Source of the DNA: Marilutibacter penaei
Lineage (GTDB): Bacteria; Pseudomonadota; Gammaproteobacteria; Xanthomonadales; Xanthomonadaceae
NCBI RefSeq assembly: GCF_014145395.1
Contig: NZ_JACHTE010000007.1
Coordinates: 124,001-188,000 of the forward strand
Length of the DNA stretch: 64,000 bases
Direction: 5' to 3'
The stretch's first letter is position 1; every line of letters starts with the position of its first letter. The position numbers were made by a program, and so were the translations under genes. The notes under the pieces are model-generated. The model did no database searches, was not told the origin of the DNA, and saw only the letters and a program-made list of their open reading frames with translations. Positions 17,232 through 25,573 of the stretch are shown here, piece by piece.

Positions 17232-18140
17232 TCAGTCCCTGTAGCCGAAGGCGCGCAGCGCTGCTTCGTCGTCGGACCAGCCCTGCCTCACCCGCACCCA
17301 GGTTTCCAGGAACACCTTGCAGCCGAACAGCCGTTCCATGTGCTGGCGGGCTTTCGCGCCGATATCACGCAGGCGCTCACCGCCCTTGCCGATGACGATC
17401 GCTTTCTGGCCGTCGCGCTCGACCCAGATCACCGCACCGATGCGGTACAGCGCCCCATCCGCTTCGAACCGCTCGATCTCGACCGTCGTCGCGTAGGGCA
17501 GCTCCTTGCCCAGTTGGCGCATCAGCTGTTCGCGCAGCATCTCGCCTGCGAGGAAGCGCTGGCTCCTGTCGGTGATCTCGTCCTCGCCGTAGAGCGCGGG
17601 CTGCTCGGGACACAACGCCAGCACGTCCTTCACCAGCGCTTCGAGGCCCTTGCGCTTGAGCGCGGAGACCGGGTGTACGGCGGCAAATTCCCGGCCTTCG
17701 GTCACCTTGGCCAGGTACGGCAGCAGTGCGGTCTTGTCCTTCTGCCGGTCGACCTGGTTGACCACCAGGACCACCGGCAGGCGTGCGCCATGCAGGGCCT
17801 GGTAGGCGAACTCGTCCGCCTCGTCCCACTGGCCGGCCACGACGACCAGCAGGGCTGCGTCCACCCCCTCCAGAGCCCCGCGCGCGGCGCGGTTCATGGA
17901 GCGGTGCATGGCGGAGGCGGTGGCCTTGCCCTGGTCGCGATGCAGGCCCGGCGTGTCGACCAGGACCAGCTGGCCCGCGTCGAAGCTGGCGATGCCCAGC
18001 AGTCGGTGGCGCGTGGTCTGCGGGCGGTTCGAGACGATGCTGACCTTGGCCCCCACGAGGGCATTGGTGAGGGTCGACTTGCCCACGTTGGGGCGGCCGA
18101 TGACCGCGACATGGCCGGCGCGATAGACAGGGGTGCTCAT
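17232..18140 (-). CDS. era: GTPase Era
   Basis: A 302-residue protein: an N-terminal GTPase domain (P-loop GRPNVGKST, switch II DTPG, base-recognition NQVD instead of the usual NKxD) and a C-terminal KH domain ([19 protein letters not shown]) that binds the 3' end of 16S rRNA. Era assists maturation of the 30S subunit. The Gln in place of Lys at the NKxD motif is a conservative departure worth noting. ATG 18140 matches the family ([15 protein letters not shown]). rnc lies 52 bp upstream and recO 18 bp downstream, the classic order. Confidence 0.95.
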   Translation of the reverse strand: MSTPVYRAGHVAVIGRPNVGKSTLTNALVGAKVSIVSNRPQTTRHRLLGIASFDAGQLVLVDTPGLHRDQGKATASAMHRSMNRAARGALEGVDAALLVVVAGQWDEADEFAYQALHGARLPVVLVVNQVDRQKDKTALLPYLAKVTEGREFAAVHPVSALKRKGLEALVKDVLALCPEQPALYGEDEITDRSQRFLAGEMLREQLMRQLGKELPYATTVEIERFEADGALYRIGAVIWVERDGQKAIVIGKGGERLRDIGAKARQHMERLFGCKVFLETWVRVRQGWSDDEAALRAFGYRD

Positions 18141-18192
18141 GACGGGATTGTACGGCGCGGAGAGCGGGAGCGCCGGAACCGGACGTCCGGGT

Positions 18193-18855
18193 TCAGCCTT
18201 CCAGCAGTGCGAGCGCGGCTTCGGCCGCACGCTGCTCGGCCGCACGTCGCGATCCGCCATCGCCTTCGGTCTCCACCTCGGGCTCGGCCAGGCGGCAGCT
18301 GACCCTGAAGGTCTTGGCATGTTCCTCGCCCGATTCGGACAGCAGCGCGTACACCGGCAAGGGCTTCCTGCGTCCCTGCAGCCATTCCTGGAGCCGGGTC
18401 TTGGCATCCTTGCCGACCTTGTGCGGGGGCGGCATGCGCGCCATCGCGCCCTCGAACCAGGGCAGCACGCGGGCGCGACAGGCGTCGAAGCCCGCGTCGA
18501 GATAGATCGCTGCGACGATGGCCTCGACCACGTCGGCCAGGATGGAGTCCCGCCGGTGCCCCCCCGACTTCATCTCCCCGGGGCCCAGGACCAGGCGATC
18601 GCCCAGCTCCAGGTCCCGGGCGATCGAGGCCAGCGACGACTCGCGGACCAGTTCGGCGCGGGCACGGGTCAACGCCCCCTCGTCCACCTTGGGCCAACGG
18701 TCGAACAGTGCCTCGGCGACCAGCAGGTTGACCAGCGCGTCGCCCAGGAACTCCAGTCGCTCGTAATGCGGCGCCCCGGCGCTGCGATGCGTCAGCGCCT
18801 GCCTGAGCAGCCCCGGGGATCGGAACGGATGCCCGATGGGGTCAGTCGATCCCAC
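18193..18855 (-). CDS. rnc: Ribonuclease III
   Basis: A 220-residue protein with an endonuclease domain carrying the signature [11 protein letters not shown] and the second acidic site [13 protein letters not shown], then a double-stranded RNA-binding domain from about residue 150 ([20 protein letters not shown] to [13 protein letters not shown]). It cleaves double-stranded RNA in rRNA precursors and some mRNAs. The start is GTG 18855, overlapping the DUF4845 stop by 14 nt, so translation is probably coupled. Era follows after 52 bp. Confidence 0.94.
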   Translation of the reverse strand: MGSTDPIGHPFRSPGLLRQALTHRSAGAPHYERLEFLGDALVNLLVAEALFDRWPKVDEGALTRARAELVRESSLASIARDLELGDRLVLGPGEMKSGGHRRDSILADVVEAIVAAIYLDAGFDACRARVLPWFEGAMARMPPPHKVGKDAKTRLQEWLQGRRKPLPVYALLSESGEEHAKTFRVSCRLAEPEVETEGDGGSRRAAEQRAAEAALALLEG

Positions 18856-19219
18856 CGCGATTGATCTTCTGCTTCGCGGTGAAGTGACCCACCACGTCGA
18901 GATTGCCGATCAAGGGCTTGCGCACCTCGTAATCCACGGTGATCTCCCAACCGGCATCCTTGCGGGCGATCTTGAAGTCGTCTTTCTCCACGTTCTCGGC
19001 ATAGCTCACGTAGAGCCGCCGGAAGAACAGGTCGCGGATCTTTGCCGGGTCGGCCACCTGGACCTCGGCGTCGGTGCTCATCTCGGACAGCGCGCGCTTG
19101 ACGGAGTAGTACTCCGAATACATGGGGATCAGCTTCATGCCCATGTAAATGAACACACCGGCGACCGCCAGCACGATGATGAAGCCGATCAGCGTCATGC
19201 CACCTTGCATACGTTTCAT
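18842..19219 (-). CDS. DUF4845 membrane-anchored protein
   Basis: A 125-residue protein with one N-terminal transmembrane segment right after a pilin-like start ([21 protein letters not shown]) and a soluble region of about 95 residues, presumably outside the cytoplasm. It belongs to DUF4845, found between lepB and rnc in many gamma- and betaproteobacteria. No function is established. The position between signal peptidase I (45 bp upstream) and RNase III (14-nt overlap) is conserved in the group. The start resembles type IV prepilin-like leaders but lacks the GFTLIE glutamate, so pilin processing is unlikely. Confidence 0.85.
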   Translation of the reverse strand: MKRMQGGMTLIGFIIVLAVAGVFIYMGMKLIPMYSEYYSVKRALSEMSTDAEVQVADPAKIRDLFFRRLYVSYAENVEKDDFKIARKDAGWEITVDYEVRKPLIGNLDVVGHFTAKQKINRGGID

Positions 19220-19264
19220 TGCAGAACTCCCCTTTTATGGACCTTGCCCCACCCGACGCGAGCG

Positions 19265-20056
19265 TTACCGGATACTGTCTCCGATCCTGGACCACTGGAC
19301 CCCACCGTCCCAGCTCATCCAGATCAGGAACGCCTTCCCACGGAGGTTTTCCTCCGGCAGGAAGTGCGACTGCCAGTAGCGGCTGTCCTCGCTATTATCA
19401 CGATTGTCGCCCATGACGAAATAGTGCCCCGTTGGCACTTCCCACTCGCCGTCGCCCGGGTCGCGGAACGGGAGCGCCGTGCGCTCCAGCACCCGGTGCT
19501 CACGGCCCTCCAGGTTTTCGGACAGTTCCGCGGCCCCCGTCATCTCGCTGCCGCGACCGTGGCCCTGGTAGGTGCCGATCGGCGTGTAGTGCATCGCCTC
19601 GCCATTCACGAACACGGTGTTGTCGCGATAGGCGATTCGGTCGCCCGGCAGGCCGACGATGCGTTTGATCCAGTCCTGGTCCGGATGGTGGGGGGGCCGG
19701 AACACCACCACGTCACCCCGGGCCGGCGCGCCGATGGGGACCACCTTGGTATTGGTGATGGGCAGACGAAGCCCGTAGCTGAACTTGTTGACCAGGATGA
19801 AGTCGCCGGTCAGCAGGGTCGGCATCATGGAGTTCGAGGGAATCCGGAACGGCTCGGCAAGGAAGCTCCGCAGGACCAGCACCACCAGCAGCACCGGGAA
19901 GAAGGCCTTGGAGTAGTCGACGTACCACGGCTCATCCTCGTCCGTGAGCAGGCTGGCCCCGGCGGCACGACGACGGGCCAGGACCAGCGTATCCAACAGC
20001 CAGACCAGGCCCGAGACCAGGGTCAATGCCACCAGGGCGATTTCAAACCAGCGCAT
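19265..20056 (-). CDS. lepB: Signal peptidase I
   Basis: A 263-residue inner-membrane serine protease with two N-terminal transmembrane segments (about residues 3-25 and 48-66). The catalytic Ser is in IPSNSMMPTL, the catalytic Lys in DWIKRIVGLPGD, and the conserved GDNRDNSEDSR box is near the C-terminus. It removes signal peptides from exported proteins at the periplasmic face. ATG 20056 is the family start. It lies 169 bp downstream of lepA; that gap contains a short CCCGTC/GACGGG inverted repeat but no clear terminator, so the lepA-lepB pairing is likely transcriptional. Confidence 0.95.
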   Translation of the reverse strand: MRWFEIALVALTLVSGLVWLLDTLVLARRRAAGASLLTDEDEPWYVDYSKAFFPVLLVVLVLRSFLAEPFRIPSNSMMPTLLTGDFILVNKFSYGLRLPITNTKVVPIGAPARGDVVVFRPPHHPDQDWIKRIVGLPGDRIAYRDNTVFVNGEAMHYTPIGTYQGHGRGSEMTGAAELSENLEGREHRVLERTALPFRDPGDGEWEVPTGHYFVMGDNRDNSEDSRYWQSHFLPEENLRGKAFLIWMSWDGGVQWSRIGDSIR

Positions 20057-20225
20057 GCGTGCTCCTTGGCGGCATGGATCGGGGATCTTCAGGGCATCGC
20101 GGCGCGCGATGGGTACGTGCCCGCGAGTGTGCCCCACGGAGGATAGCCGGGGGCGTCCCGTTCGTCATGGCATGGCACTCCCCCGTCCGGGACGGGCGCG
20201 CGAAGGCAGGCACGAAGGTCCGCCC

Positions 20226-22022
20226 CTACTTGTTGCCGTCGGTCTGCAGCACCGCCAGGAAGGCCTCCTGCGGAATCTCGACGCGTCCCACCTGCTTCAT
20301 CCGCTTCTTGCCTTCCTTCTGCTTCTCGAGGAGCTTCTTCTTGCGGCTGATGTCGCCGCCGTAGCACTTCGCGAGCACGTTCTTGCGCATCGCCTTGACC
20401 GTGGTGCGCGCGATGATCTGCGAGCCGATCGCGGCCTGGATGGCCACGTCGAACATCTGCCGGGGGATCAGCTCCTTCATCCGCTCGCACAGCTCGCGAC
20501 CCCGGCGGTCCGCATGGCTGCGGTGGCAGATGATGCTCAGGGCGTCGACCTTGTCGCCGTTGATCAGGATGTCGACGCGAACGAACGGGCCCGGGTCGAA
20601 GCGCAGGAAGTGGTAGTCGAGCGACGCGTACCCACGGCTCACGGATTTCAGGCGGTCGAAGAAGTCGAGCACCACCTCGGCCATCGGCAGCTCGTAGCTG
20701 ATCTGGACCTGGCTGGCCATGTAGGTGATGCCGATCTGGCTGCCGCGCTTCTCTTCGCACAGCGTGATGATCCCGCCGATGTAGTCCGGCGGGGTCAGGA
20801 TGTTGGCGCGGATGACCGGCTCGCGCACTTCGTCGACCTGGTTCACCGGCGGAAGTTTGGCCGGGTTGTCCATCGGCACCACGGTGCCGTCGGTCTTGAG
20901 GACCTCGTAGACCACGGTTGGCGCGGTGGTGATCAGGTCGAGGTTGTATTCCCGCTCAAGCCGCTCCTGCACGATCTCCATGTGCAGCATGCCCAGGAAG
21001 CCGCAACGGAAACCGAAGCCCATCGCCTCGGAGCTTTCCGGTTCGAAGCGCAGCGCGGCGTCGTTCAGGCGCAGCTTCTCGAGGGCCTCGCGCAGGTCCG
21101 GGTAGTCCTCGGCGTCGACCGGGAACAGGCCGGCGAACACGCGCGGCTGCATCTCCTGGAAGCCCGGCAGCGGCTTCGGCGCCGGGTCCGCGGTCAGGGT
21201 CAGGGTGTCGCCGACGGGTGCGCCGTGGACGTCCTTGATGCTGGCATTGACCCAGCCCACCTCGCCCGCGCCCAGCTTCGACAGCTCCTTGCGCTTGGGG
21301 GTGAACACGCCGACGTTGTCGACCTGGTGGCTGCGCCCGGTCGACATGACCGTGAGCTTGTCGCCCGGCTTGATCTCGCCCTGCATGACGCGCACCAGCA
21401 TGACCACGCCCAGGTAGTTGTCGAACCAGGAATCGATGATCAGCGCCTGCAGCTTGTCGGTGTCGCGCGGCTGCGGCGGCGGGATGCGGTTGACGATCGC
21501 CTCAAGCACGTCCTGCACGTTCAGGCCGGTCTTGGCGCTCACCGCGACCGCATCGGCGGCGTCGATGCCGATGACCGCCTCGATCTCGGCCTTCGCCTTC
21601 TCGATGTCCGCAGTCGGCAGGTCGATCTTGTTGAGGATCGGCACGACCTCGAGGCCCTGCTCCACCGCGGTGTAGCAGTTCGCGACGGACTGCGCCTCGA
21701 CGCCCTGCGCGGCGTCGACCACCAGCAGCGCGCCCTCGCAGGCCGCCAGCGAACGGCTGACTTCGTAGCTGAAATCGACGTGGCCCGGGGTGTCGATGAA
21801 GTTCAGGAAGTAGGTCTGGCCGTCGCGCGCGGTGTATGGGAGCGACACCGACTGCGACTTGATGGTGATGCCGCGCTCGCGCTCGATCGGATTGTTGTCG
21901 AGTACCTGCGCTTCCATCTCGCGCTCGCTCAGGCCTCCGCACAGCTGGATGATGCGGTCGGCGAGCGTCGACTTGCCGTGGTCGACGTGGGCGATGATGG
22001 AGAAATTTCTGATCTGCTGCAT
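20226..22022 (-). CDS. lepA: Elongation factor 4 (LepA)
   Basis: A 598-residue translational GTPase with P-loop [25 protein letters not shown]-like domains II, III and V, and the LepA-specific C-terminal domain ([27 protein letters not shown]). It acts on ribosomes during initiation or stalled elongation. ATG 22022 gives [19 protein letters not shown], the conserved N-terminus. It lies 138 bp downstream of mucD, with a hairpin and a possible extended -10 promoter between them, so it may be partly independent of the sigma-E operon. Confidence 0.97.
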   Translation of the reverse strand: MQQIRNFSIIAHVDHGKSTLADRIIQLCGGLSEREMEAQVLDNNPIERERGITIKSQSVSLPYTARDGQTYFLNFIDTPGHVDFSYEVSRSLAACEGALLVVDAAQGVEAQSVANCYTAVEQGLEVVPILNKIDLPTADIEKAKAEIEAVIGIDAADAVAVSAKTGLNVQDVLEAIVNRIPPPQPRDTDKLQALIIDSWFDNYLGVVMLVRVMQGEIKPGDKLTVMSTGRSHQVDNVGVFTPKRKELSKLGAGEVGWVNASIKDVHGAPVGDTLTLTADPAPKPLPGFQEMQPRVFAGLFPVDAEDYPDLREALEKLRLNDAALRFEPESSEAMGFGFRCGFLGMLHMEIVQERLEREYNLDLITTAPTVVYEVLKTDGTVVPMDNPAKLPPVNQVDEVREPVIRANILTPPDYIGGIITLCEEKRGSQIGITYMASQVQISYELPMAEVVLDFFDRLKSVSRGYASLDYHFLRFDPGPFVRVDILINGDKVDALSIICHRSHADRRGRELCERMKELIPRQMFDVAIQAAIGSQIIARTTVKAMRKNVLAKCYGGDISRKKKLLEKQKEGKKRMKQVGRVEIPQEAFLAVLQTDGNK

Positions 22023-22101
22023 GCGGACGGGGGACCGGTCAAGCCGGGGCCGGCGCCAGAAGATGGGCCGGACCGGGGATGGGCGCAAAGGTTAACGCGC
22101 G

Positions 22102-22107
22102 ATTATC
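22102..22107 (-). promoter_or_regulatory. Possible extended -10 promoter for lepA
   Basis: On the minus strand the motif TGCGATAAT (extended -10; the hexamer GATAAT at 22107-22102) lies about 80 nt before the lepA ATG. No good -35 element is seen. It would allow lepA-lepB to be transcribed apart from rpoE-mucD. Confidence 0.35.
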
Positions 22108-22119
22108 GCATGGCGACCG

Positions 22120-22147
22120 GGGAACCGGGCCCGTCCGCCCGGTTCCC
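22120..22147 (-). terminator. GC-rich hairpin after mucD
   Basis: GGGAACCGGGC (22120-22130) and GCCCGGTTCCC (22137-22147) form a perfect 11-bp stem with a 6-nt loop, 13 nt after the mucD stop. There is no T-run, so it may be a weak terminator or a 3' stabilising structure. Confidence 0.5.
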
Positions 22148-22160
22148 GCGGTGCGTGGGT

Positions 22161-23696
22161 TCAGCCCTTCCCGTCGAGCGTCACCGCGCGGTACTGGGTC
22201 AGGCCGTTGCGGCTGCGGACCAGCAGCATCGCGGTGTCGCCGCCCTCCAGGCCCCGCAATGCGCGGTCCAGGCTGGCAGGCGAATCCACGGCCTCGCTGC
22301 CCACCGACAGGATCACGTCGCCCGGGCTGATGCCGGCCGCACGGGCCGCCGCACTCTCGACACCCGTGACCAGGACGCCCTCGTCGTCGTTCAGGCCCAG
22401 CTGCGCCCGCTGCGCTCCACTGAGCCCCTGCGTGCCCAGACCGAGCGGGTTGCCGCTGGCCGGGCGCGCCTGCGAGGGGGCGCCCGCTGCTTCGCCATCG
22501 TCGTTCGCCGCGACCAGCTCGCCTTCGAGGGCGTCGAGCGTCACGCTGACCTCGCGGCTGCGCCCGTCGCGCATCACGGTCAGGTCGACCTTCGAGCCCG
22601 GCGGACGGGCACCGATCAGCGGCGGCAGGTCGGCCGCCGACCCGACGCGCTTGCCGTCGACCTCCCGGATCACGTCCATGCGGCGGATGCCGGCCTTGTC
22701 GGCCGCGCTGCCCGGCTGCACGTTGTTGACCAGCGCGCCGGCGGTGTCGCTGAGCCCCAGTGCTTCGATCTGCTCGGCCAGGACGGGCTGGATGTTCACG
22801 CCCAGCATGCCGCGGCGCACGCTGCCGGTGGTCTTGAGCTGCTCGGCGGCGTTCATGGCGAGGTCGATCGGGATCGCGAAACTGACCCCCATGTAGCCGC
22901 CCGAATTGGAGAAGATCTGGCTGTTGATGCCGATCACCTCGCCGCTGGTATTGAGCAGCGGGCCACCCGAGTTGCCGCGGTTGATCGCCACGTCGCTCTG
23001 GATGAAGGGCACGTACTGCTGGCCGGAATAGGGGTTGCTGCGGCCGACCGCACTCACGATGCCGGCGGTCACCGAGTGGTCCAGCCCGAACGGCGAGCCG
23101 ATGGCGACCACCCACTGGCCGGGCCTGGTCAGGTCGGCATTGGCGATGCGCAGGAACGGCAGCGCGCTGGCATCGACCTTGAGCAGGGCGACATCGTACT
23201 GCTCGTCGGTGCCGATCACCTTCGCGGGGTATTCGCGGCTGTCCGACATCGACACCGTGACGGTATCGGCACCGTCCACGACGTGGTGGTTGGTCAGCAG
23301 GTAGCCGTCCGCCGAGATCAGGAAGCCCGTGCCCTGCGAGACGCCACCGCCTTGCGGCCCCCGGGGCGCCTGCGGCAGCTGGTCGCCGAAGAACCGGCGG
23401 AAGAATTCCGGAATCTGGTCATCGGGCACGCCTCCGCGGGCCGCTCTCCGGGGTGCGATCTCAGCCCGGATGCTGACGACGGCAGGACCCACCTGTTGGA
23501 CCAGGCGGGTGAAATCGGGCAGCCCGGACACCAGCGGCGCAGCCGGCGTCTGCGCCGGCGCGGGCGCGATGGAGCTGCCTTGGGCTCCTGTATCGGTTCC
23601 TGCATCCGCCGTGGCGGGAGGCTGCGCGGTGCAGGCCACCGGCAAGGCGGCAGCGATGAGTCCGGACAAAGCGATTGCGCGAAGCGGTCGGTTCAT
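22161..23696 (-). CDS. mucD: Periplasmic serine protease, DegP/MucD type
   Basis: A 511-residue HtrA protease: a signal peptide (ALSGLIAAALPVACTAQ), a trypsin-like domain with His in TNHHVVDGAD, Asp in YDVALLKVD and Ser in RGNSGGPLL, then two PDZ domains (about 290-380 and 430-505). It degrades misfolded envelope proteins. Lying third in the rpoE-rseA-mucD order, it matches MucD of Pseudomonas and the DegP-type protease of Xanthomonas sigma-E operons, where its activity also dampens sigma-E signalling. A Cys at the signal end (PVAC) might allow lipidation, though the lipobox is poor. ATG 23696 lies 74 bp after the rseA stop. Confidence 0.93.
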   Translation of the reverse strand: MNRPLRAIALSGLIAAALPVACTAQPPATADAGTDTGAQGSSIAPAPAQTPAAPLVSGLPDFTRLVQQVGPAVVSIRAEIAPRRAARGGVPDDQIPEFFRRFFGDQLPQAPRGPQGGGVSQGTGFLISADGYLLTNHHVVDGADTVTVSMSDSREYPAKVIGTDEQYDVALLKVDASALPFLRIANADLTRPGQWVVAIGSPFGLDHSVTAGIVSAVGRSNPYSGQQYVPFIQSDVAINRGNSGGPLLNTSGEVIGINSQIFSNSGGYMGVSFAIPIDLAMNAAEQLKTTGSVRRGMLGVNIQPVLAEQIEALGLSDTAGALVNNVQPGSAADKAGIRRMDVIREVDGKRVGSAADLPPLIGARPPGSKVDLTVMRDGRSREVSVTLDALEGELVAANDDGEAAGAPSQARPASGNPLGLGTQGLSGAQRAQLGLNDDEGVLVTGVESAAARAAGISPGDVILSVGSEAVDSPASLDRALRGLEGGDTAMLLVRSRNGLTQYRAVTLDGKG

Positions 23697-23770
23697 GGAA
23701 TCGGCCTCGTGTGGAGGGAAACGGAAGAGGGGGAAGACCGCCCGGCCCGTTGGCGCCGGACGGTGGCCTT

Positions 23771-24652
23771 TCAATGGGTCCGCGGGGGTGGCTCGACGGG
23801 CGTCGAGGACGGAGGCGGATCCGCCTCGTCATGCACCCGGGGGTCGAACGGATAGAACGACGCAGGCGCCGCTTGGCCGTATTCCACGGTGAAGCCGCGA
23901 TCGCCGTAGCCCGGCAACACCGCCTTGGGCCAAGGCCTCGCCTGCTCGCCCGCATCCATCCGGGGCGCCTGGAAGGGATCCTCCGGGATCGGCGTGCCGG
24001 CCTCCGCGATGACACGCTCCGCCGTGGCAGGCGCCACGGTTCCAGCGGAGGGAGCCACGGCCGGCGGGGCGGGATCTTCGATGCGTGATCCGGCGATGCG
24101 TGATCCGGGCGCCTCGACGCGTTCCCGTCCAGCCACCCTCCCTCCGGTCGAGGCGACGACAGCCGCATCCGCACGCTCTGACTCCACGCCCGGAAGCACG
24201 CCTGGAACCTCCGCAGCAGCCACCGCCGGGCGATCCGATGGTCCCTGGGAAGCGAGTCCGGAGGCCGGGGAGACCGGTTCATCGCCCGGACGCACCACGA
24301 AAAGCGCCGCCACCGCCACGGATGCCGCGAGTGCCGCCCCAGGGATCCACCGCCGCGCCCCGCGCGCACCGGAACCACCGCCCGTTCCGGTCCCCGCCAG
24401 CAAAGCGGGGGCCGCGCGTTCGTCTTCCAGCGCCAGCGCGACACGCGCGCCAAAACCGGCAGGTGCCACGCCCTGCGCCTGCTGCCGAAGCACGTCGCCG
24501 CTCAGCTGCCAGCGACCGACCGTCTCGCGCCAGGCGGCATCATGCTCGAGTCGCCGGTACGCGAAGCGTGCGGCGTCGCCATGCAACTCGTCGTCGAACA
24601 GGGCGCACAGCGCCTCCCGGTCGTCGGAATGGGGCGTCGTCGTGGATGTCAT
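23771..24652 (-). CDS. rseA: Anti-sigma-E factor RseA/MucA type
   Basis: A 293-residue protein with an N-terminal cytoplasmic sigma-binding domain (REALCALFDDELHG to GRWQLSGDVLRQ, residues 10-65), one transmembrane helix near residues 105-123 (AALAASVAVAALFVV) and a long Pro/Ala-rich periplasmic part. It should hold sigma-E at the membrane until site-1/site-2 proteolysis after envelope stress. ATG 24652 overlaps the rpoE stop (ATGA), the usual coupling that keeps sigma and anti-sigma in balance. No rseB/mucB gene follows; the next gene is mucD. Confidence 0.88.
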   Translation of the reverse strand: MTSTTTPHSDDREALCALFDDELHGDAARFAYRRLEHDAAWRETVGRWQLSGDVLRQQAQGVAPAGFGARVALALEDERAAPALLAGTGTGGGSGARGARRWIPGAALAASVAVAALFVVRPGDEPVSPASGLASQGPSDRPAVAAAEVPGVLPGVESERADAAVVASTGGRVAGRERVEAPGSRIAGSRIEDPAPPAVAPSAGTVAPATAERVIAEAGTPIPEDPFQAPRMDAGEQARPWPKAVLPGYGDRGFTVEYGQAAPASFYPFDPRVHDEADPPPSSTPVEPPPRTH

Positions 24653-25290
24653 GAGGCTCGGGGCTCCCGCTCGGAGGTATTGTCCAGCAATGGCCTGAGC
24701 TGCTCGTCGATCGCCTCGCGCGCGCGGAAGATCCGCGAACGAACGGTGCCGATCGGGCAATCCATCTGCCGGGCGATCTCCTCGTAACTCAGGCCTTCGA
24801 CTTCCCGGAGCGTGATGGCATCCCTCAACTCCGGGGGCAGCGACTGCACCGTGTCCATCACGGTCCGTTCCACCTGCTGGCGCATGAGTTCGTGCTCGGG
24901 CGTGTCGGTGTCGCGGAGCCGGATGCCTCCATCGAACTGCTCGGCGTCGACCGCGTCGACGTCATCGGTCGGCGGGCGGCGGTTCTGGGCGACGAGATGG
25001 TTCTTGGCGGTATTCACGGCGATCCGGTGCAGCCAGGTGGAGAACTGGGCGTCGCCCCGGAAATTGCCAAGCGCGCGATAGGCACGCATGAAGGTCTCCT
25101 GGGCCACGTCCTGGCACTCGCTCCAGTCGGACACGTAACGTCCGATGAGCCCGACGATCCGATGCTGGTACTTGCGCACCAGGGCATCGAAGGCCGCGCC
25201 ATCGCCCTGCTGGACCCGGCGGACCAGTGCCTGGTCCAGCCCGCTGTCCCGCCCCTGGGCGTCGTCTTGAGCAAGTTTCTGTTCGGCCAT
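24649..25290 (-). CDS. rpoE: ECF sigma factor RpoE/AlgU
   Basis: A 213-residue ECF sigma factor with region 2 (residues 25-95; YVSDWSECQDVAQETFMRAYRAL, STWLHRIAVNTAKNHL) and region 4 (ELRDAITLREVEGLSYEEIARQM, GTVRSRIFRARE). The first 15 residues are longer than in E. coli RpoE. It directs transcription of envelope-stress genes at GAACTT-type promoters. A matching candidate promoter lies just upstream (25332-25358), which would give autoregulation. It is co-encoded with its anti-sigma factor through an ATGA overlap. Confidence 0.95.
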   Translation of the reverse strand: MAEQKLAQDDAQGRDSGLDQALVRRVQQGDGAAFDALVRKYQHRIVGLIGRYVSDWSECQDVAQETFMRAYRALGNFRGDAQFSTWLHRIAVNTAKNHLVAQNRRPPTDDVDAVDAEQFDGGIRLRDTDTPEHELMRQQVERTVMDTVQSLPPELRDAITLREVEGLSYEEIARQMDCPIGTVRSRIFRAREAIDEQLRPLLDNTSEREPRAS

Positions 25291-25331
25291 GCCGCGCCGG
25301 CACTCCTGTCAGCTCGGCCTTGGCCGAACAA

Positions 25332-25358
25332 TGGGACACGCCCGTGGGAGAAAAGTTC
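25332..25358 (-). promoter_or_regulatory. Candidate sigma-E autoregulatory promoter of rpoE
   Basis: The minus strand carries GAACTT (25358-25353), a perfect sigma-E -35 core, then 16 nt and TCCCA (25336-25332), a weak -10. A start near 25325 would give a 35-nt leader. The -35 is convincing and the -10 is not. Confidence 0.45.
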
Positions 25359-25511
25359 AATCCCTGTCATTAATGGGGGCGGCAGGGCGCGCCGCAAGCG
25401 TGGATCGTCATGGTGGCCCCGGCGCCCGCCGCATCCCGGAGCCGGACCGCTGCACGGGACTTTTACGGTGGCCACGGGACAATGACGCGGTATCGTCCCG
25501 CCGTCGCGCAT

Positions 25512-25541
25512 TTGACGGCGATGGAACGCCCCCGGGATGAT
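25512..25541 (+). promoter_or_regulatory. Candidate sigma-70 promoter for the fadB-like gene
   Basis: TTGACG (25512-25517), an 18-nt spacer and GATGAT (25536-25541). The predicted start is near 25548, so the 18-bp palindrome at 25551-25568 would lie at the beginning of the transcript, a typical place for a repressor. Confidence 0.45.
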
Positions 25542-25550
25542 ATCGCCCTT

Positions 25551-25568
25551 CCATACGTTAACGGATGG
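25551..25568 (+). promoter_or_regulatory. 18-bp palindrome, candidate operator of the fadB-like gene
   Basis: CCATACGTTAACGGATGG matches its own reverse complement at 16 of 18 positions around a perfect core CGTTAACG. It ends 5 bp before the chosen start codon at 25574. Size and position fit a dimeric repressor of beta-oxidation genes; the protein that binds it is unknown. Confidence 0.45.
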
Positions 25569-25573
25569 TGTAC

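Noticed and set aside
23696-23696. MucD as a lipoprotein
   Set aside because: The Cys after the signal (PVAC) has Pro at -3, a poor lipobox, so ordinary signal-peptidase cleavage is more likely.
19944-23855. A 1303-codon plus-strand open frame across lepA and mucD
   Set aside because: It is antisense to two certain genes; its length comes from high GC content, and its His/Asp/Arg/Val-rich translation resembles no family.
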